From assembly GCA_036675025.1 (NCBI GenBank), contig JAKFFN010000101.1:1-64000 (forward strand): a DNA stretch of 64,000 nt, given 5' to 3'. Below the pieces are notes generated by a model that saw only the letters and a list, made by a program, of their open reading frames with translations, had not been told where the DNA came from and searched no databases. Numbering within the stretch: the first letter of the stretch is position 1; each line of letters opens with the position of its first letter. Source of the DNA: JAKFFN01 sp036675025 (GTDB lineage Bacteria; Sumerlaeota; Sumerlaeia; Sumerlaeales; Sumerlaeaceae). Positions 1 through 8,440 of this stretch are shown here, piece after piece. The position numbers and the translations under genes were made by a program.

Positions 1-1293
1 GCCCGGGTCACGCCAGACGATGCCGCCCAGCTGAATGTCGGTCACCTGGCCTTCAAGCTCGCCGATGGCATCGACGTGCGCCTGGATCAGGGCCTGCAGT
101 TGCTTATGGGTGCGGGTTTCCGGATCGAAAATACCAAGCTGCCCGCTCACGTAACCGCTGCTGTAAATTTTCCCGTCTTCGCCGGCAATGATGTTCTGGA
201 TGTGCAGGGGCAGAGGAGGTATTTCGCAGTAGCGGCGCTCGCCGCGCTTTTCCGTCGGGGAATAGTGATGCACATTCTTGCCGGTCGTGGCAATCAGAAG
301 TTCTGGAGATTGACCATCGATGACTTTGCTCCAGGCGAAGCCGCGGGCCTCGCCGCGCAGGTCATACCCGGTATCGCTTCCTTCTCCCGTCTTAGGATCA
401 AATTGATATAAGTTGCCCTGGCCGGAGAAATAGACCAAGCCATCTGGACCTGGAGGCGAAACCAGGCTTCCAGTAAACTCCGGCATTTCGCCGAGTTTGT
501 TACCCGATTCGGCATCCACGATAAGTGCGAGATTTCCGGGATCCATACGCGCGATGACTTTACCTTCAACAGCGCCAATGGAGTACACAAAATGCGCATC
601 TTTGTACTGCTCGGGCAGAATAGAGCGCTTGGCTTCCGTTGCCGGGTCATACTCGATTATGTCTGCATGGCTGCCAATGCCGACGTAGAGCCGCTGCCGC
701 GATTCATCCCAGGCAAGGCACCGGGCGTAATCCTCGCCCTCCTTCGCCGGGCCGAGGTCACGCATTTTCCCCGAAGCCATATCATACTCGAAGATCGTTG
801 ATTTAGGATAGCAGGCCCCATAGATTTTACCGCCGGGCCCTTCCACAATGTCCCAGATAAACGTGACATGATCAGCGGGTTTCGCCAGCTTTTCCACGTC
901 ATCAGCGCCAGGCTTATACCGGTAGAGGTTCCCGCTGGAGTGGCTTGCCAGGTAGAGGTTGCCATCGCTGGCCACGCGCATGCCATAGCTGCCCTGGGCG
1001 CCGGGCATTTCGATAGTCTTTATGGGTTTGCCAGTCGCAAAATCCACTACGACAAGTCGCCCGGGCTCTCCCATAAGCGAGAAGTAGGCAACAGTGCTGG
1101 TGTTTGCATCGCCGGGCTGCACTGCAGTGCTCATCACCGTCGACATGGTAATCTGGGGTCCCATATTCTCGATGGTCCAGATCGCGCTGCCGGCCGACGT
1201 TAGCACATCCTTAGCATCCAATGGTTCATCAACTCCATAGGCTGCAGATACGACAAGTATCCCGGCGGCCAGGCTTCCGGCGAAAGTCTTCAT
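1..1293 (-). CDS. Secreted beta-propeller protein (NHL/SMP-30-like), 3' end outside the window
   Basis: This open frame of 431 codons runs to the window edge without a stop, so its C-terminus is missing. ATG at 1293 follows an AGAGGTG ribosome site about nine bases upstream. The protein opens with a short signal peptide (MKTFAGSLAAGILVVSAAYG). It continues as repeating blades with turns such as YGMRVASDGNLYLASH, KIYGACYPKSTIFEYD and RLYVGIGSHADIIEYD. That pattern of a glycine turn, a YLA/YVG strand and then an aspartate is typical of six- or seven-bladed propellers of the NHL, SMP-30 or lactonase kind. No catalytic residues can be assigned by eye. It is probably periplasmic or extracellular and may bind or process a sugar-derived ligand. 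It is divergent from the GH-A-like gene at 1484, and the 190 bp between them must hold both promoters. The function is uncertain; the secreted propeller fold is well supported. Confidence 0.8.
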   Translation of the reverse strand, partial: MKTFAGSLAAGILVVSAAYGVDEPLDAKDVLTSAGSAIWTIENMGPQITMSTVMSTAVQPGDANTSTVAYFSLMGEPGRLVVVDFATGKPIKTIEMPGAQGSYGMRVASDGNLYLASHSSGNLYRYKPGADDVEKLAKPADHVTFIWDIVEGPGGKIYGACYPKSTIFEYDMASGKMRDLGPAKEGEDYARCLAWDESRQRLYVGIGSHADIIEYDPATEAKRSILPEQYKDAHFVYSIGAVEGKVIARMDPGNLALIVDAESGNKLGEMPEFTGSLVSPPGPDGLVYFSGQGNLYQFDPKTGEGSDTGYDLRGEARGFAWSKVIDGQSPELLIATTGKNVHHYSPTEKRGERRYCEIPPLPLHIQNIIAGEDGKIYSSGYVSGQLGIFDPETRTHKQLQALIQAHVDAIGELEGQVTDIQLGGIVWRDPG

Positions 1294-1399
1294 CAACACA
1301 AGCACCTCTTTCTCGTTCCTGCTGTCGCATGTGGAAGGAGAGTCGGAAAAGATGCAGCGCGAATGTCAACGCAATTACAATACACCAATAATAACTATG

Positions 1400-1426
1400 G
1401 CAGGTGTAAGATATAACGAAACCTGC
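1400..1426. promoter_or_regulatory. Inverted repeat in a divergent promoter region
   Basis: GCAGGT at 1400-1405 is mirrored by ACCTGC at 1421-1426 around an AT-rich centre (TAAGATATAACG). It lies between two divergent secreted-protein genes and could be an operator. The arms are only six bases, so chance is possible. Confidence 0.25.
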
Positions 1427-1483
1427 GCCGTAGCTGCATGCGAAATGTCTGGATTCCACGGCTGAGTTTTGCAGGATTTCCCT

Positions 1484-3355
1484 ATGAGGATCAGCATTAA
1501 AAACAGATTGCAGACCGCAAGTCGGGCACTGTTGATGCTTTGCGCTATGCTGCCAGGAATGTGCATCACGGCTCAACCCGCTGATACTCCCTATCTGGCC
1601 GGAATACACTGGTACCATTCCGATCCCGCCAGCGGCGACGTAGAAGCGATGACTGGCGGTCACGCGGTATGGGTGGTGGACCAGGCGCTGCTCGATAGTA
1701 ACGCAACTGTGGCAGCAGGAAACCCCTGGGAAACGCCGTGGGTGACATCTCCGACAAGCGACAAGTCGCAGCCATACTATAAGCCGGGTTATATGGAAGC
1801 CGTGGTTGCCAAGGGCCATACCGCGATTATGCGCCTGCACCCTTTCTGGGGAGTCAATTCTCCGTACCCGGGTGATCCCTATACTGTGGTAGATTTCGCG
1901 AACGATTGCAAAGTTACTGCGCAACTGATGACCAATGTTCACGTCTGGCAAATCGGAAACGAAGCGAACCTGAACGGTGAGAATATGCGCTGGAATGAAG
2001 CGACGAACCGATACGACTTGCCATGGCCAGCGGCGGACCTGACGCAGGCACCGGAGCGCTATGCCGCTACGTATATCGCCTGCCGCGAAAAGATACACGA
2101 GGTTGTGCCGCAGACAACGCCCGCTGCACAGGTAGTTCTTATGCAGCCGTGCTCGCCGGGTGATCCCATTGCAGGCACGCGGTTCATGAGCAGCGACGAG
2201 TTTCTGGCGCGGATGATCCGTGCAGTGCCGGATAAGTCTAAAATTGATGGTTTTGCGCTGCACGCGTATGCGCAGCCGGGCGGTGCTGACTACGGTGCGC
2301 TGGGGTACATGAATGATCTTCGTCGGCAGATAGCCATCATCGACCAGGCAGGTCTCGGCGACCGCCCCATATTTATTACGGAATTCAACAAGCACATGCC
2401 GAACTCCACGGAAGCGGCAAGCGGCGCAAAATTTATAAACTCCGCGTTTCAACGCATGAACGCCTGGAATACTGGAGCGCCTGCTCTGTGGCCGGGCCAA
2501 ATGAATCATCCGCTGCGCGGCGCCGCGTGGTTTGTCTATCGCGGCGGAGCTGGCTGGGATGATTACGCGCTGCAACATTGGAAAACGGCTATTGCCTCAA
2601 CTCAGCCTGACACTAACCCGTGGTACGCTTACCAGGCTGCATTTGCACAAGAATATCCGGCAGGAGCCGGCGCAGGACCGCTTTTTACTCAGACTTCCGT
2701 TTGGTGGAGCGATTCGTTTGCCAACGCCGGGCTGGACGCCTTGTATCCTCTGCCGGCCTGGGAAGTCGGCAAAGCAGCGGGAACTGCCGTAACAGCTTCT
2801 GCAGGCGAAGCGAGAATCGCGGCCACCAGCGCGTTTCAGGTTGCCGGAATCCGGCACTCGCAGATTCCCTTTGTTGACTTTTCTATGGAAGTTGAGGTTT
2901 CGTTTACGGATGTGGCAGCCGTCGCTGCCGGCGAAGCGAATGTGGACCTGAGATTTCGACAGGCAGGCGCTGACGGCCCGGGATTTTCGCTTACGTTCTA
3001 CAGCAGCCAAAGCGCTGTGCGGCCGGGGGAAGTTTGGTTGCGAAAGACGGCGTTCTGGGATACCACCTATAAGAGCGGAGTGGTGGCTGGTGGTATCTCT
3101 ACGGGTGACGCCTTCAATGTACAAATCATAGCTGAAGGACCGCGGATATCCGTTCGCGTATTGAGACAGCCGGATGACGCGATGGTACTGGATTGGACAG
3201 GTGCTAATGCTGTGCAGATTGCGGATCACCATGTCGGCGGTATGGGAATTTACACCTACAACCTGCGGGAAGCGCGGGTACAGGACGTGAGGATGGGTGG
3301 CGTGGGCATGATAACGGTTTCATCAGATGTAGGAGAGTGGCAACTTTATGAGTAA
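1484..3355 (+). CDS. Secreted GH-A clan-like (TIM-barrel) glycoside hydrolase with C-terminal beta domain
   Basis: This 623-residue protein has a signal peptide (about residues 1-31). ATG 1484 is preferred over the in-frame TTG at 1469 because CAGGA sits at a good distance upstream. Residues 40-330 look like a (beta/alpha)8 barrel. The motif WQIGNEANL places Glu160 at the acid/base position of GH-A enzymes, and IFITEFNKH places Glu300 at the nucleophile position. HAYAQPGG lies between them, as in related barrels. Residues about 400-620 are beta-rich and look like a carbohydrate-binding jelly roll (for example NVDLRFRQAGADGPGFSLTF). The substrate cannot be read from the sequence. The stop overlaps the next start by eight bases, so it is translationally linked to the DCC-family gene, an odd partner. 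Catalysis is inferred from the Glu pair alone. Confidence 0.7.
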   Translation: MRISIKNRLQTASRALLMLCAMLPGMCITAQPADTPYLAGIHWYHSDPASGDVEAMTGGHAVWVVDQALLDSNATVAAGNPWETPWVTSPTSDKSQPYYKPGYMEAVVAKGHTAIMRLHPFWGVNSPYPGDPYTVVDFANDCKVTAQLMTNVHVWQIGNEANLNGENMRWNEATNRYDLPWPAADLTQAPERYAATYIACREKIHEVVPQTTPAAQVVLMQPCSPGDPIAGTRFMSSDEFLARMIRAVPDKSKIDGFALHAYAQPGGADYGALGYMNDLRRQIAIIDQAGLGDRPIFITEFNKHMPNSTEAASGAKFINSAFQRMNAWNTGAPALWPGQMNHPLRGAAWFVYRGGAGWDDYALQHWKTAIASTQPDTNPWYAYQAAFAQEYPAGAGAGPLFTQTSVWWSDSFANAGLDALYPLPAWEVGKAAGTAVTASAGEARIAATSAFQVAGIRHSQIPFVDFSMEVEVSFTDVAAVAAGEANVDLRFRQAGADGPGFSLTFYSSQSAVRPGEVWLRKTAFWDTTYKSGVVAGGISTGDAFNVQIIAEGPRISVRVLRQPDDAMVLDWTGANAVQIADHHVGGMGIYTYNLREARVQDVRMGGVGMITVSSDVGEWQLYE

Positions 3356-3779
3356 TGCGAACCTGCCCCGGGAACTCGGCCATCGCCCGATCCTGTTTTA
3401 CGACGGGGAATGCGGTTTTTGCAATGCCACCATCCAGTATGTGCTCCGACACGAGCGAGCGCCAGTATTGCTATTTGCTCCGCTGCAGGGGAAAACCGCC
3501 GAAGATGTTTTGCGCGATGCAAACCTGCCGGCTGACATCGCTGATAAATCCATTGTCGTTTATGATGACACCCGGCACTTGATACGGTCGCGGGCAGCGG
3601 CGCGGGTTCTGCAGCACATGGGCAGCGGATGGTCTACGCTGGGAAGCCTTCTTACGCTGGTACCGCGCCCACTGGCGGATGCTGTGTACCGAACAATTGC
3701 GAGATACCGGAAACACCTGCCGCAGGCCGAAAGCTGTCAGCTTCTGTCGCCGGAAAAGCGGGCGCGGTTTCTGCCGTAA
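3348..3779 (+). CDS. DCC-family (DUF393, YuxK-like) thiol-disulfide oxidoreductase
   Basis: This 143-residue cytosolic protein begins with the family signature ILFYDGECGFC. Asp19 is followed by Cys22 and Cys25, the DxxCxxC motif that names the DCC family. The rest is the usual short alpha/beta domain, with SRAAARVLQHMG and a C-terminal YRTIARYRKHL. Length is normal. Family members are thioredoxin-fold-like proteins whose substrates are mostly unknown. The start overlaps the end of the upstream glycoside hydrolase-like gene by eight bases, with GGAGAG as ribosome site, so the two are one transcript. The assignment is firm; the biological role is not. Confidence 0.9.
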   Translation: MSNANLPRELGHRPILFYDGECGFCNATIQYVLRHERAPVLLFAPLQGKTAEDVLRDANLPADIADKSIVVYDDTRHLIRSRAAARVLQHMGSGWSTLGSLLTLVPRPLADAVYRTIARYRKHLPQAESCQLLSPEKRARFLP

Positions 3780-3824
3780 AAAAGTCGTTGAGTCACGATA
3801 CAAGGAGTTTCTAGTTCAATCACC

Positions 3825-4829
3825 ATGATAAAACCACAACGGCTGCAGCAGGGCATGACAATTGGCGTGGTTGCGCCTGCTAGCGCGGCTCGCGATCCCA
3901 TCCACGTGGACCATTCAAAGCGAGGTCTGGAGGCTATGGGGTTCCAGGTAAAGCTGGGGAAGTATGTACGCGATCGCCACGGATTTCTCAGCTCTACGGA
4001 TGCCAACCGGCTGGCAGATCTGCACAAAATGTTCTCGGATAAGAAAGTCGATGCCGTCATGTGCCTGCGGGGCGGTTATGGCACGTCGAGAATTGTTGAT
4101 GCTATTGACTATGACCTGGTGCGGAAAAACCCGAAAGTGTTTATCGGGTTCAGCGATATCACAATGCTGAACCTGGCGTTTCTAAAGAAGTGCCGCCTGG
4201 TGAGCTTTAACGGTCCTATGGCTGCATCCACATTTGCCGATACCCCTCCCAGCCGCTTTGGGGTGGCAAGTTTCCTTCGCACGGTTAGCCATGCTGAAGC
4301 ACCAGGTTCAATCTGGCAGGATCATGACGATCGCAGCTTCCGCGTCATTCGCAGCGGCGAAGCCCGTGGTCGCCTGACCGGTGGTAACCTGAGTCTGCTG
4401 GCGGCCAGCATTGGCACGCGCTATGAGATCGACACTCGCAACCGCATTGTCTTTATGGAAGAGGTGGACGAGAAGCCGTATCGTATTGATCGTATGCTGA
4501 CCCAGCTACTTTCAGCAGGAAAACTGCACGACGCGGCGGCTATTGTTATTGGCCGGAATGTGCCGGATGACGATTTTGTCGAGGCCGAAGCCAAAGCCGC
4601 AAAGAAGGGCGGCAGGATGGTAAAGCCTCTCCCCCGGAAATTGCCGCGGAATTTTGAACCGCTGATGGACGACGTGTTTTACGATCGCCTCCGACCTTTG
4701 GGCATTCCAGTTTTGTCGGGCCTTCCGTTTGGTCATGTACATGATTACGCCACTCTGCCACTCGGCGTAACTGCCGAGTTGACGACGCGCACGGGAGACC
4801 TGGTAATTGAGGAAGCAGCAGTAAAGTAA
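3825..4829 (+). CDS. ldcA: Muramoyltetrapeptide LD-carboxypeptidase (peptidase S66, LdcA/MccF family)
   Basis: This 334-residue serine carboxypeptidase cleaves the terminal D-Ala from L,D bonds of murein tetrapeptides during cell-wall recycling. Some relatives (MccF) instead cleave microcin C-type nucleotide peptides. The S66 triad is visible: Ser110 in FIGFSDIT, a Glu at 212-213 in VFMEEVDE, and His304 in PFGHVHDYATLPLG. The LRGGYGTSR block before the nucleophile is also typical. No signal peptide is present, which fits the cytosolic recycling enzyme. It lies 45 bp after the DCC-family gene on the same strand and may be cotranscribed. Length is normal. Recycling enzyme versus antibiotic-resistance homologue cannot be decided by eye. 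Confidence 0.92.
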   Translation: MIKPQRLQQGMTIGVVAPASAARDPIHVDHSKRGLEAMGFQVKLGKYVRDRHGFLSSTDANRLADLHKMFSDKKVDAVMCLRGGYGTSRIVDAIDYDLVRKNPKVFIGFSDITMLNLAFLKKCRLVSFNGPMAASTFADTPPSRFGVASFLRTVSHAEAPGSIWQDHDDRSFRVIRSGEARGRLTGGNLSLLAASIGTRYEIDTRNRIVFMEEVDEKPYRIDRMLTQLLSAGKLHDAAAIVIGRNVPDDDFVEAEAKAAKKGGRMVKPLPRKLPRNFEPLMDDVFYDRLRPLGIPVLSGLPFGHVHDYATLPLGVTAELTTRTGDLVIEEAAVK

Positions 4830-4838
4830 CTGCAGGTG

Positions 4839-5180
4839 CTATTGCGTAGGCGTGGTGACCGCGTTTTCGGGAACCGTGTTCACATCCACCATGGTATCAG
4901 TTAACGTGGTAACGGCCTTACCGAACTGTTCAGCCTGCTGAACTGCGGTTGTCGCAGCTTCGCGGGCCTTGGAAGCAGCCTCAGCCGTCTTGTCTATGGC
5001 CGTATTAGTTGCATCCTTGATTTCCTCTTTGGACATGGGCTCAACCCGGATGTTGATGGCCTTTTTGCCCGACCCCTCTGCCTCCGGAACAGATTCCGTC
5101 TGCGTTTCTACACGGCAGGCGCACAGGGTAAGAGAGAAAACTGCAAGTGTGGTATAGGCGATTAATCTGTTCGTCATCAT
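4839..5180 (-). CDS. Small lipoprotein with an alanine-rich helical domain
   Basis: This 113-residue lipoprotein starts MMTNRLIAYTTLAVFSLTLCAC; the lipobox LCAC puts the lipidated Cys near residue 22. An upstream in-frame GTG (5198) is possible but would add FVPDF before the signal, so ATG 5180 is preferred. The mature part has a charged linker and then an amphipathic Ala/Lys/Glu helix (about residues 50-95, with KTAEAASKAREAATTAV). This resembles small periplasmic helical lipoproteins that oligomerise or bridge to peptidoglycan, but no family is recognised. It is convergent with the LD-carboxypeptidase gene, leaving nine bases between stops. Whether it has a cell-wall role is a guess from its neighbour. 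Confidence 0.7.
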   Translation of the reverse strand: MMTNRLIAYTTLAVFSLTLCACRVETQTESVPEAEGSGKKAINIRVEPMSKEEIKDATNTAIDKTAEAASKAREAATTAVQQAEQFGKAVTTLTDTMVDVNTVPENAVTTPTQ

Positions 5181-5288
5181 AAAATCAGGTACAAACACGC
5201 CTGTTTTGGCAATTCATCTGAAAACTTGCCTCACCGGCAAAATAAATCTCGAGCGGACTGGGAAAAGCACTAATGTACTTAAGATACA

Positions 5289-5347
5289 AACCAGGGTTAG
5301 GGGCGTTTATAACGCCGTACCCTGGTTAATAGGGGAGTCTATCCCCT
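5289..5347. repeat. Two consecutive perfect hairpins in an intergenic region
   Basis: AACCAGGGT (5289-5297) pairs with ACCCTGGTT (5319-5327). Inside it GGCGTT and AACGCC form a second stem around TAT, giving a long two-part hairpin. Four bases later AGGGGA and TCCCCT (5331-5347) form another stem around GTCTA. Neither is followed by a T-run on either strand, so they do not look like simple terminators. They lie in the 251-bp gap between the lipoprotein start and the Lys/Ala peptide, and could be part of a structured leader or small RNA. Confidence 0.5.
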
Positions 5348-5431
5348 GAAGACGGCTTCAAAAATCACCGCCCTTGAAAACCAATTATGGCACCCGGGGG
5401 CAGCACCCTCGGATTGTTGAAACTACATGCT

Positions 5432-5527
5432 TTATTTCTTCTTCGCGGCCGGCTTTTTCGTAGCAGCTTTCTTTGCCGGTGCGGCTGCGGCTTTCTTTGC
5501 AGCGGGTTTTTTTGCAGCGGTTGCCAT
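5432..5527 (-). CDS. 31-residue Lys/Ala/Pro-rich peptide (histone H1/AlgP-tail-like)
   Basis: ATG at 5527 opens a 31-codon frame made almost only of Ala, Lys, Pro and Thr, with repeats of the type AAKKPAAKK and ending in KKK. It ends in TAA. Upstream lies a purine-rich GGAAGGGTGGTGA stretch that can serve as a ribosome site. Such composition is known from histone H1-like and AlgP-like DNA-binding tails. Similar basic Ala/Lys tracts occur in this window at the C-terminus of GlmU and upstream of RpoC. It is short enough to be a chance frame, but the lack of any other residue type is unusual. If real, it would bind nucleic acid. The gap of about 195 bp to the HPr gene shows nothing else. Confidence 0.5.
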   Translation of the reverse strand: MATAAKKPAAKKAAAAPAKKAATKKPAAKKK

Positions 5528-5722
5528 CAGTGATCACCACCCTTCCGGTGTGATATGCGTTTCACCACTTCTGCGGAAGTTGTGGGTGGGCAGGGGCTGG
5601 ATGTCAAGAGGGAATCAGAAAAAATTAACTCTTGCCGCATGGCATCCTGTTTCGCTTGGTAGAAGCAATTGCCGGGGATACAGTCTGGTAGCACCCCCGA
5701 CATCTGGGAATGATAATAACGA

Positions 5723-6001
5723 ATGAGCACAGCAAAAGGCGAAGTAGTAATAATGAACGACGCAGGCATGCACCTGCGTCCGGCGGCGGCATTTGTGCAG
5801 GCGGCCAATAAACACAAGGACTGCGAGATTTTGGTAGTGTCTGGCGGCCAGCGCGTGAACGGCAAAAGCATCATGGGCCTCGTTATGCTTGCCGCCTCCA
5901 AAGGCACCCCGCTTTCTATCGAAGTCACGGGTGACGGATCAGACCAGGCGCTTCAAGAGCTGGTTGAACTCGTTAATGACAAGTTTGGAACAGAGAACTA
6001 A
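5723..6001 (+). CDS. ptsH: Phosphocarrier protein HPr
   Basis: This 92-residue HPr-family protein has phospho-acceptor His17 in AGMHLRPAA and Ser49 in the NGKSIMGLVML block. In many bacteria that Ser is phosphorylated by HPr kinase. Both regulatory and catalytic sites are therefore kept. HPr passes phosphate from enzyme I to sugar permeases, or in PTS-poor bacteria acts only in regulation. No enzyme I or EII gene is visible here. The gene is followed after 88 bp by glmU, which is not the usual neighbour. The window also contains an HprK-like kinase at 48.1 kb, but that gene sits in a different kind of operon and need not act on this protein. Confidence 0.95.
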   Translation: MSTAKGEVVIMNDAGMHLRPAAAFVQAANKHKDCEILVVSGGQRVNGKSIMGLVMLAASKGTPLSIEVTGDGSDQALQELVELVNDKFGTEN

Positions 6002-6089
6002 TCCCGCTAGAATCAATACTCCCCTTTCCTGAGCAGCGGATTCCCGTGCATTTATTTCCATTTCCTACCGAACCCTGAAAGGTACCACG

Positions 6090-7484
6090 ATGAAAAAAGA
6101 TATGATAGCCATTGTACTTGCGGCGGGTCAGGGAACCCGAATGTACAGTGGCCTGCCCAAAGTGCTGCACAGCGTAGCCGGGCAACCCATGATTGATCAC
6201 GTGCTGGAGGCGATACAGCCCCTCGAACCCAAACAGATTTACGTTGTTACCGGTTTTATGGCTGATGCAGTGAAAGCCCACGTTGGCCGTCGTGCCACGT
6301 GTGTGAAACAGGACAAACGTCTTGGCACCGCCCATGCAGTTAAACAGGTGCTGCCCCATATCCAGGATTTCCGCGGCGATGTTCTCGTAACCGTAGGCGA
6401 CGCCCCGCTCATCCAGACTGAAACTATCCGCGACCTAGTAAAACGCCGGCGCGCGCACCAGGTATCAGCCACCGTACTTACCACAGAACTCGAAAACCCT
6501 ACCGGCTACGGCCGCATCGTCCGCAATCGTGATGGCACGGTGCGAAAGATCGTGGAAGAAAAAGATACCAACACCTATGAAGTGGCCATCCAGGAAGTAA
6601 ACACCGGTATCTACGTGTTTGATTGCCAGAAGATGATCGCATCGCTGCGAAAGGTCGGCAACAAGAACGCGCAGAAGGAATACTACCTTACTGATACCAT
6701 CGAAATCCTGGGCCGGATGGGCGACGAAGTTGAACCAGTGGTGGCCGCGGATTCATCGGAGACAATGGGCATCAACAGCCGTGCAGAACTTGCGCGCGCT
6801 GAAAGCAACCTGCGCCGCCGCATCGCCCTTGCGGTAATGGAGCAGGGTGTCACGGTTATCGACCCGGCAACCACCTATATCGACAAGCAGGTGCGACTTG
6901 GCCGCGACACGGTTATTCGCCCGTTTACCATATTGCAGGGGAAATGCGAAATCGGCGAGCGCTGCGATATCGGCCCGAACGCCTACATTACCGAGAGCAC
7001 CATCGGCAGCGACTGCCAGGTTAAGTTTGCGTCTGTCGAAAAGGCTGTCATTGAAAATGACGTATCTGTAGGGCCCTACTCCAGCATCCGACCCCAGACG
7101 GTTATTTCCAGCGGCGCGCGGATAGGTACTTTTGTTGAAGTGACGCGCAGTCACATCGGCAGTGACAGTGACGTGCTTCACCTGACCTATATCGGTGACG
7201 CAAAAATCGGCGATCGCTCATCTGTTGGCGCTGGCAGCCTGACTGTGAATTTCGACGGCAACCGACACCGGCAGACGGTTGTTGGTGATGACGTATTCCT
7301 TGGCAGTCGCAGCACGCTGGTTGCGCCGCTTGAGATTGGTGATGAACAGCGCTTTTCTGCCAACGAAACACTGACGGGAAAAATCCAACCGCAGAATAAT
7401 GGCAGCGCTGCGAAACCCGCCAGGCCGGCAAAAAAAGCCACCAGTGCCAAGCCTGCTTCACCGAAAACAAAATCCAGAAAGTAA
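6090..7484 (+). CDS. glmU: Bifunctional GlmU: GlcNAc-1-P uridyltransferase / GlcN-1-P acetyltransferase
   Basis: This 464-residue cytosolic enzyme makes UDP-GlcNAc for peptidoglycan and LPS. The N-terminal Rossmann-like uridyltransferase shows LAAGQGTRM, a lysine in GLPKVLH, and VTVGDAPLI. The C-terminal left-handed beta-helix shows the hexapeptide rhythm and the active-site stretch GTFVEVTRSHIG...LHLTYIGDAKIG with its histidine. The usual NYDG is NFDG here. The extreme C-terminus differs from the norm. After VAPLEIGD it reads EQRFSANETLTGKIQ and then a 30-residue Lys/Ala/Pro tail (residues about 432-464) replaces the normal final turn and arm. Both activities are expected, but the altered end could affect acetyl-CoA binding at the trimer interface. 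Confidence 0.93.
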   Translation: MKKDMIAIVLAAGQGTRMYSGLPKVLHSVAGQPMIDHVLEAIQPLEPKQIYVVTGFMADAVKAHVGRRATCVKQDKRLGTAHAVKQVLPHIQDFRGDVLVTVGDAPLIQTETIRDLVKRRRAHQVSATVLTTELENPTGYGRIVRNRDGTVRKIVEEKDTNTYEVAIQEVNTGIYVFDCQKMIASLRKVGNKNAQKEYYLTDTIEILGRMGDEVEPVVAADSSETMGINSRAELARAESNLRRRIALAVMEQGVTVIDPATTYIDKQVRLGRDTVIRPFTILQGKCEIGERCDIGPNAYITESTIGSDCQVKFASVEKAVIENDVSVGPYSSIRPQTVISSGARIGTFVEVTRSHIGSDSDVLHLTYIGDAKIGDRSSVGAGSLTVNFDGNRHRQTVVGDDVFLGSRSTLVAPLEIGDEQRFSANETLTGKIQPQNNGSAAKPARPAKKATSAKPASPKTKSRK

Positions 7485-7507
7485 ACTCTGTACCGGTGAA
7501 GCCACCC

Positions 7508-8440
7508 ATGATAACTGCTCTCCTGACAGCCCTGATACTCGCTTCGACACCGGCTGATGCGAAGGACGAACCTGCCTATTCCCACAAGCGTGATGTTGTC
7601 TATGGGCGCAAGTTTGGAACGGCGCTCACCATGGATATCTTCGAGCCGCGCACAGAGGCCAATGGGGCGACTGTGCTGTGGGTGGTTAGTGGCGGCTGGT
7701 ATTCATCGCATGACGCTATCAACCTGGACAATCCGATCTGCCCGGTAAAGCCGCTGCTTGCTCGTGGCTACCGCGTGTGTGCCGTTGTCCATGGCAGCAA
7801 TCCGCTGTTTACAATTGAAGATGCCATTGATGATATCCAACGGGCGGTTCGGTACGTACGCCACACGGGAGGGAAAAACGGCCAGACGACAATGCCCCTG
7901 GGCATCATAGGCGGATCAGCTGGCGGGCATCTCTCTTTAATGGCCGGTACCGCGGGTGACGATGGCGACGCGAAGGCGAAAGATCCCGTTGCGCAGGCCT
8001 CGAGTCGCGTGCAGGCGGTGGCGTGTTATTTTCCGCCCACGGATTTCCTCAACTACGGCGCGCCGGGTATCAATGCTCGTGAAACCACCGTGGGCAAAAT
8101 GTTCGTTGCCCCATTTCAGTTCAAAAGATTAGATAAAGAAACCAAATCGTTTGATGTCGTAACCAGCAAGGGACTTATCCGCGACATTCTTTCCGAAGTC
8201 TCGCCGATCACGCATGTGTCTGCAGATGATGCCCCGGCCTTGATAATCCACGGTGATAACGACCTGCTGGTGCCGTATCAGCAGGCGGAACTGTTTGTTG
8301 ATAAGATGCAAAAGGCCGGCGTTGCAGCCGAACTAATCCGCCGTCCCGGTGCCGGGCACGGGTGGTCGACTTTAGCCAGGGACAATGAGCTGCTGGTGGA
8401 CTGGCTCGACAAACACCTGCTTCATCAGGCTGACAACTAG
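7508..8440 (+). CDS. Secreted alpha/beta hydrolase (esterase/BD-FAE-like)
   Basis: This protein of about 310 residues has a short signal peptide (MITALLTALILASTPADA). ATG 7508 is chosen over an in-frame GTG at 7496 because GGTGA lies eight bases upstream of the ATG. The hydrolase core shows an oxyanion-type loop VSGGWYSS, a nucleophile elbow GGSAGGHLS (Ser137), an acid in IHGDNDLLVP and His in GAGHGWS. The spacing fits the esterase/lipase superfamily that includes carbohydrate acetyl- and feruloyl-esterases. The first four codons can be read either way. Its end overlaps the convergent ScpB gene by four bases. The substrate is unknown; a polysaccharide ester is plausible given the rest of the window. 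Confidence 0.85.
   Translation: MITALLTALILASTPADAKDEPAYSHKRDVVYGRKFGTALTMDIFEPRTEANGATVLWVVSGGWYSSHDAINLDNPICPVKPLLARGYRVCAVVHGSNPLFTIEDAIDDIQRAVRYVRHTGGKNGQTTMPLGIIGGSAGGHLSLMAGTAGDDGDAKAKDPVAQASSRVQAVACYFPPTDFLNYGAPGINARETTVGKMFVAPFQFKRLDKETKSFDVVTSKGLIRDILSEVSPITHVSADDAPALIIHGDNDLLVPYQQAELFVDKMQKAGVAAELIRRPGAGHGWSTLARDNELLVDWLDKHLLHQADN

Noticed and set aside
1229..2578. 449-residue minus-strand open frame
   Set aside because: It is antisense to the GH-A-like gene and rich in Arg/His/Ser/Cys without motifs; the plus-strand reading has a signal peptide and conserved Glu motifs.
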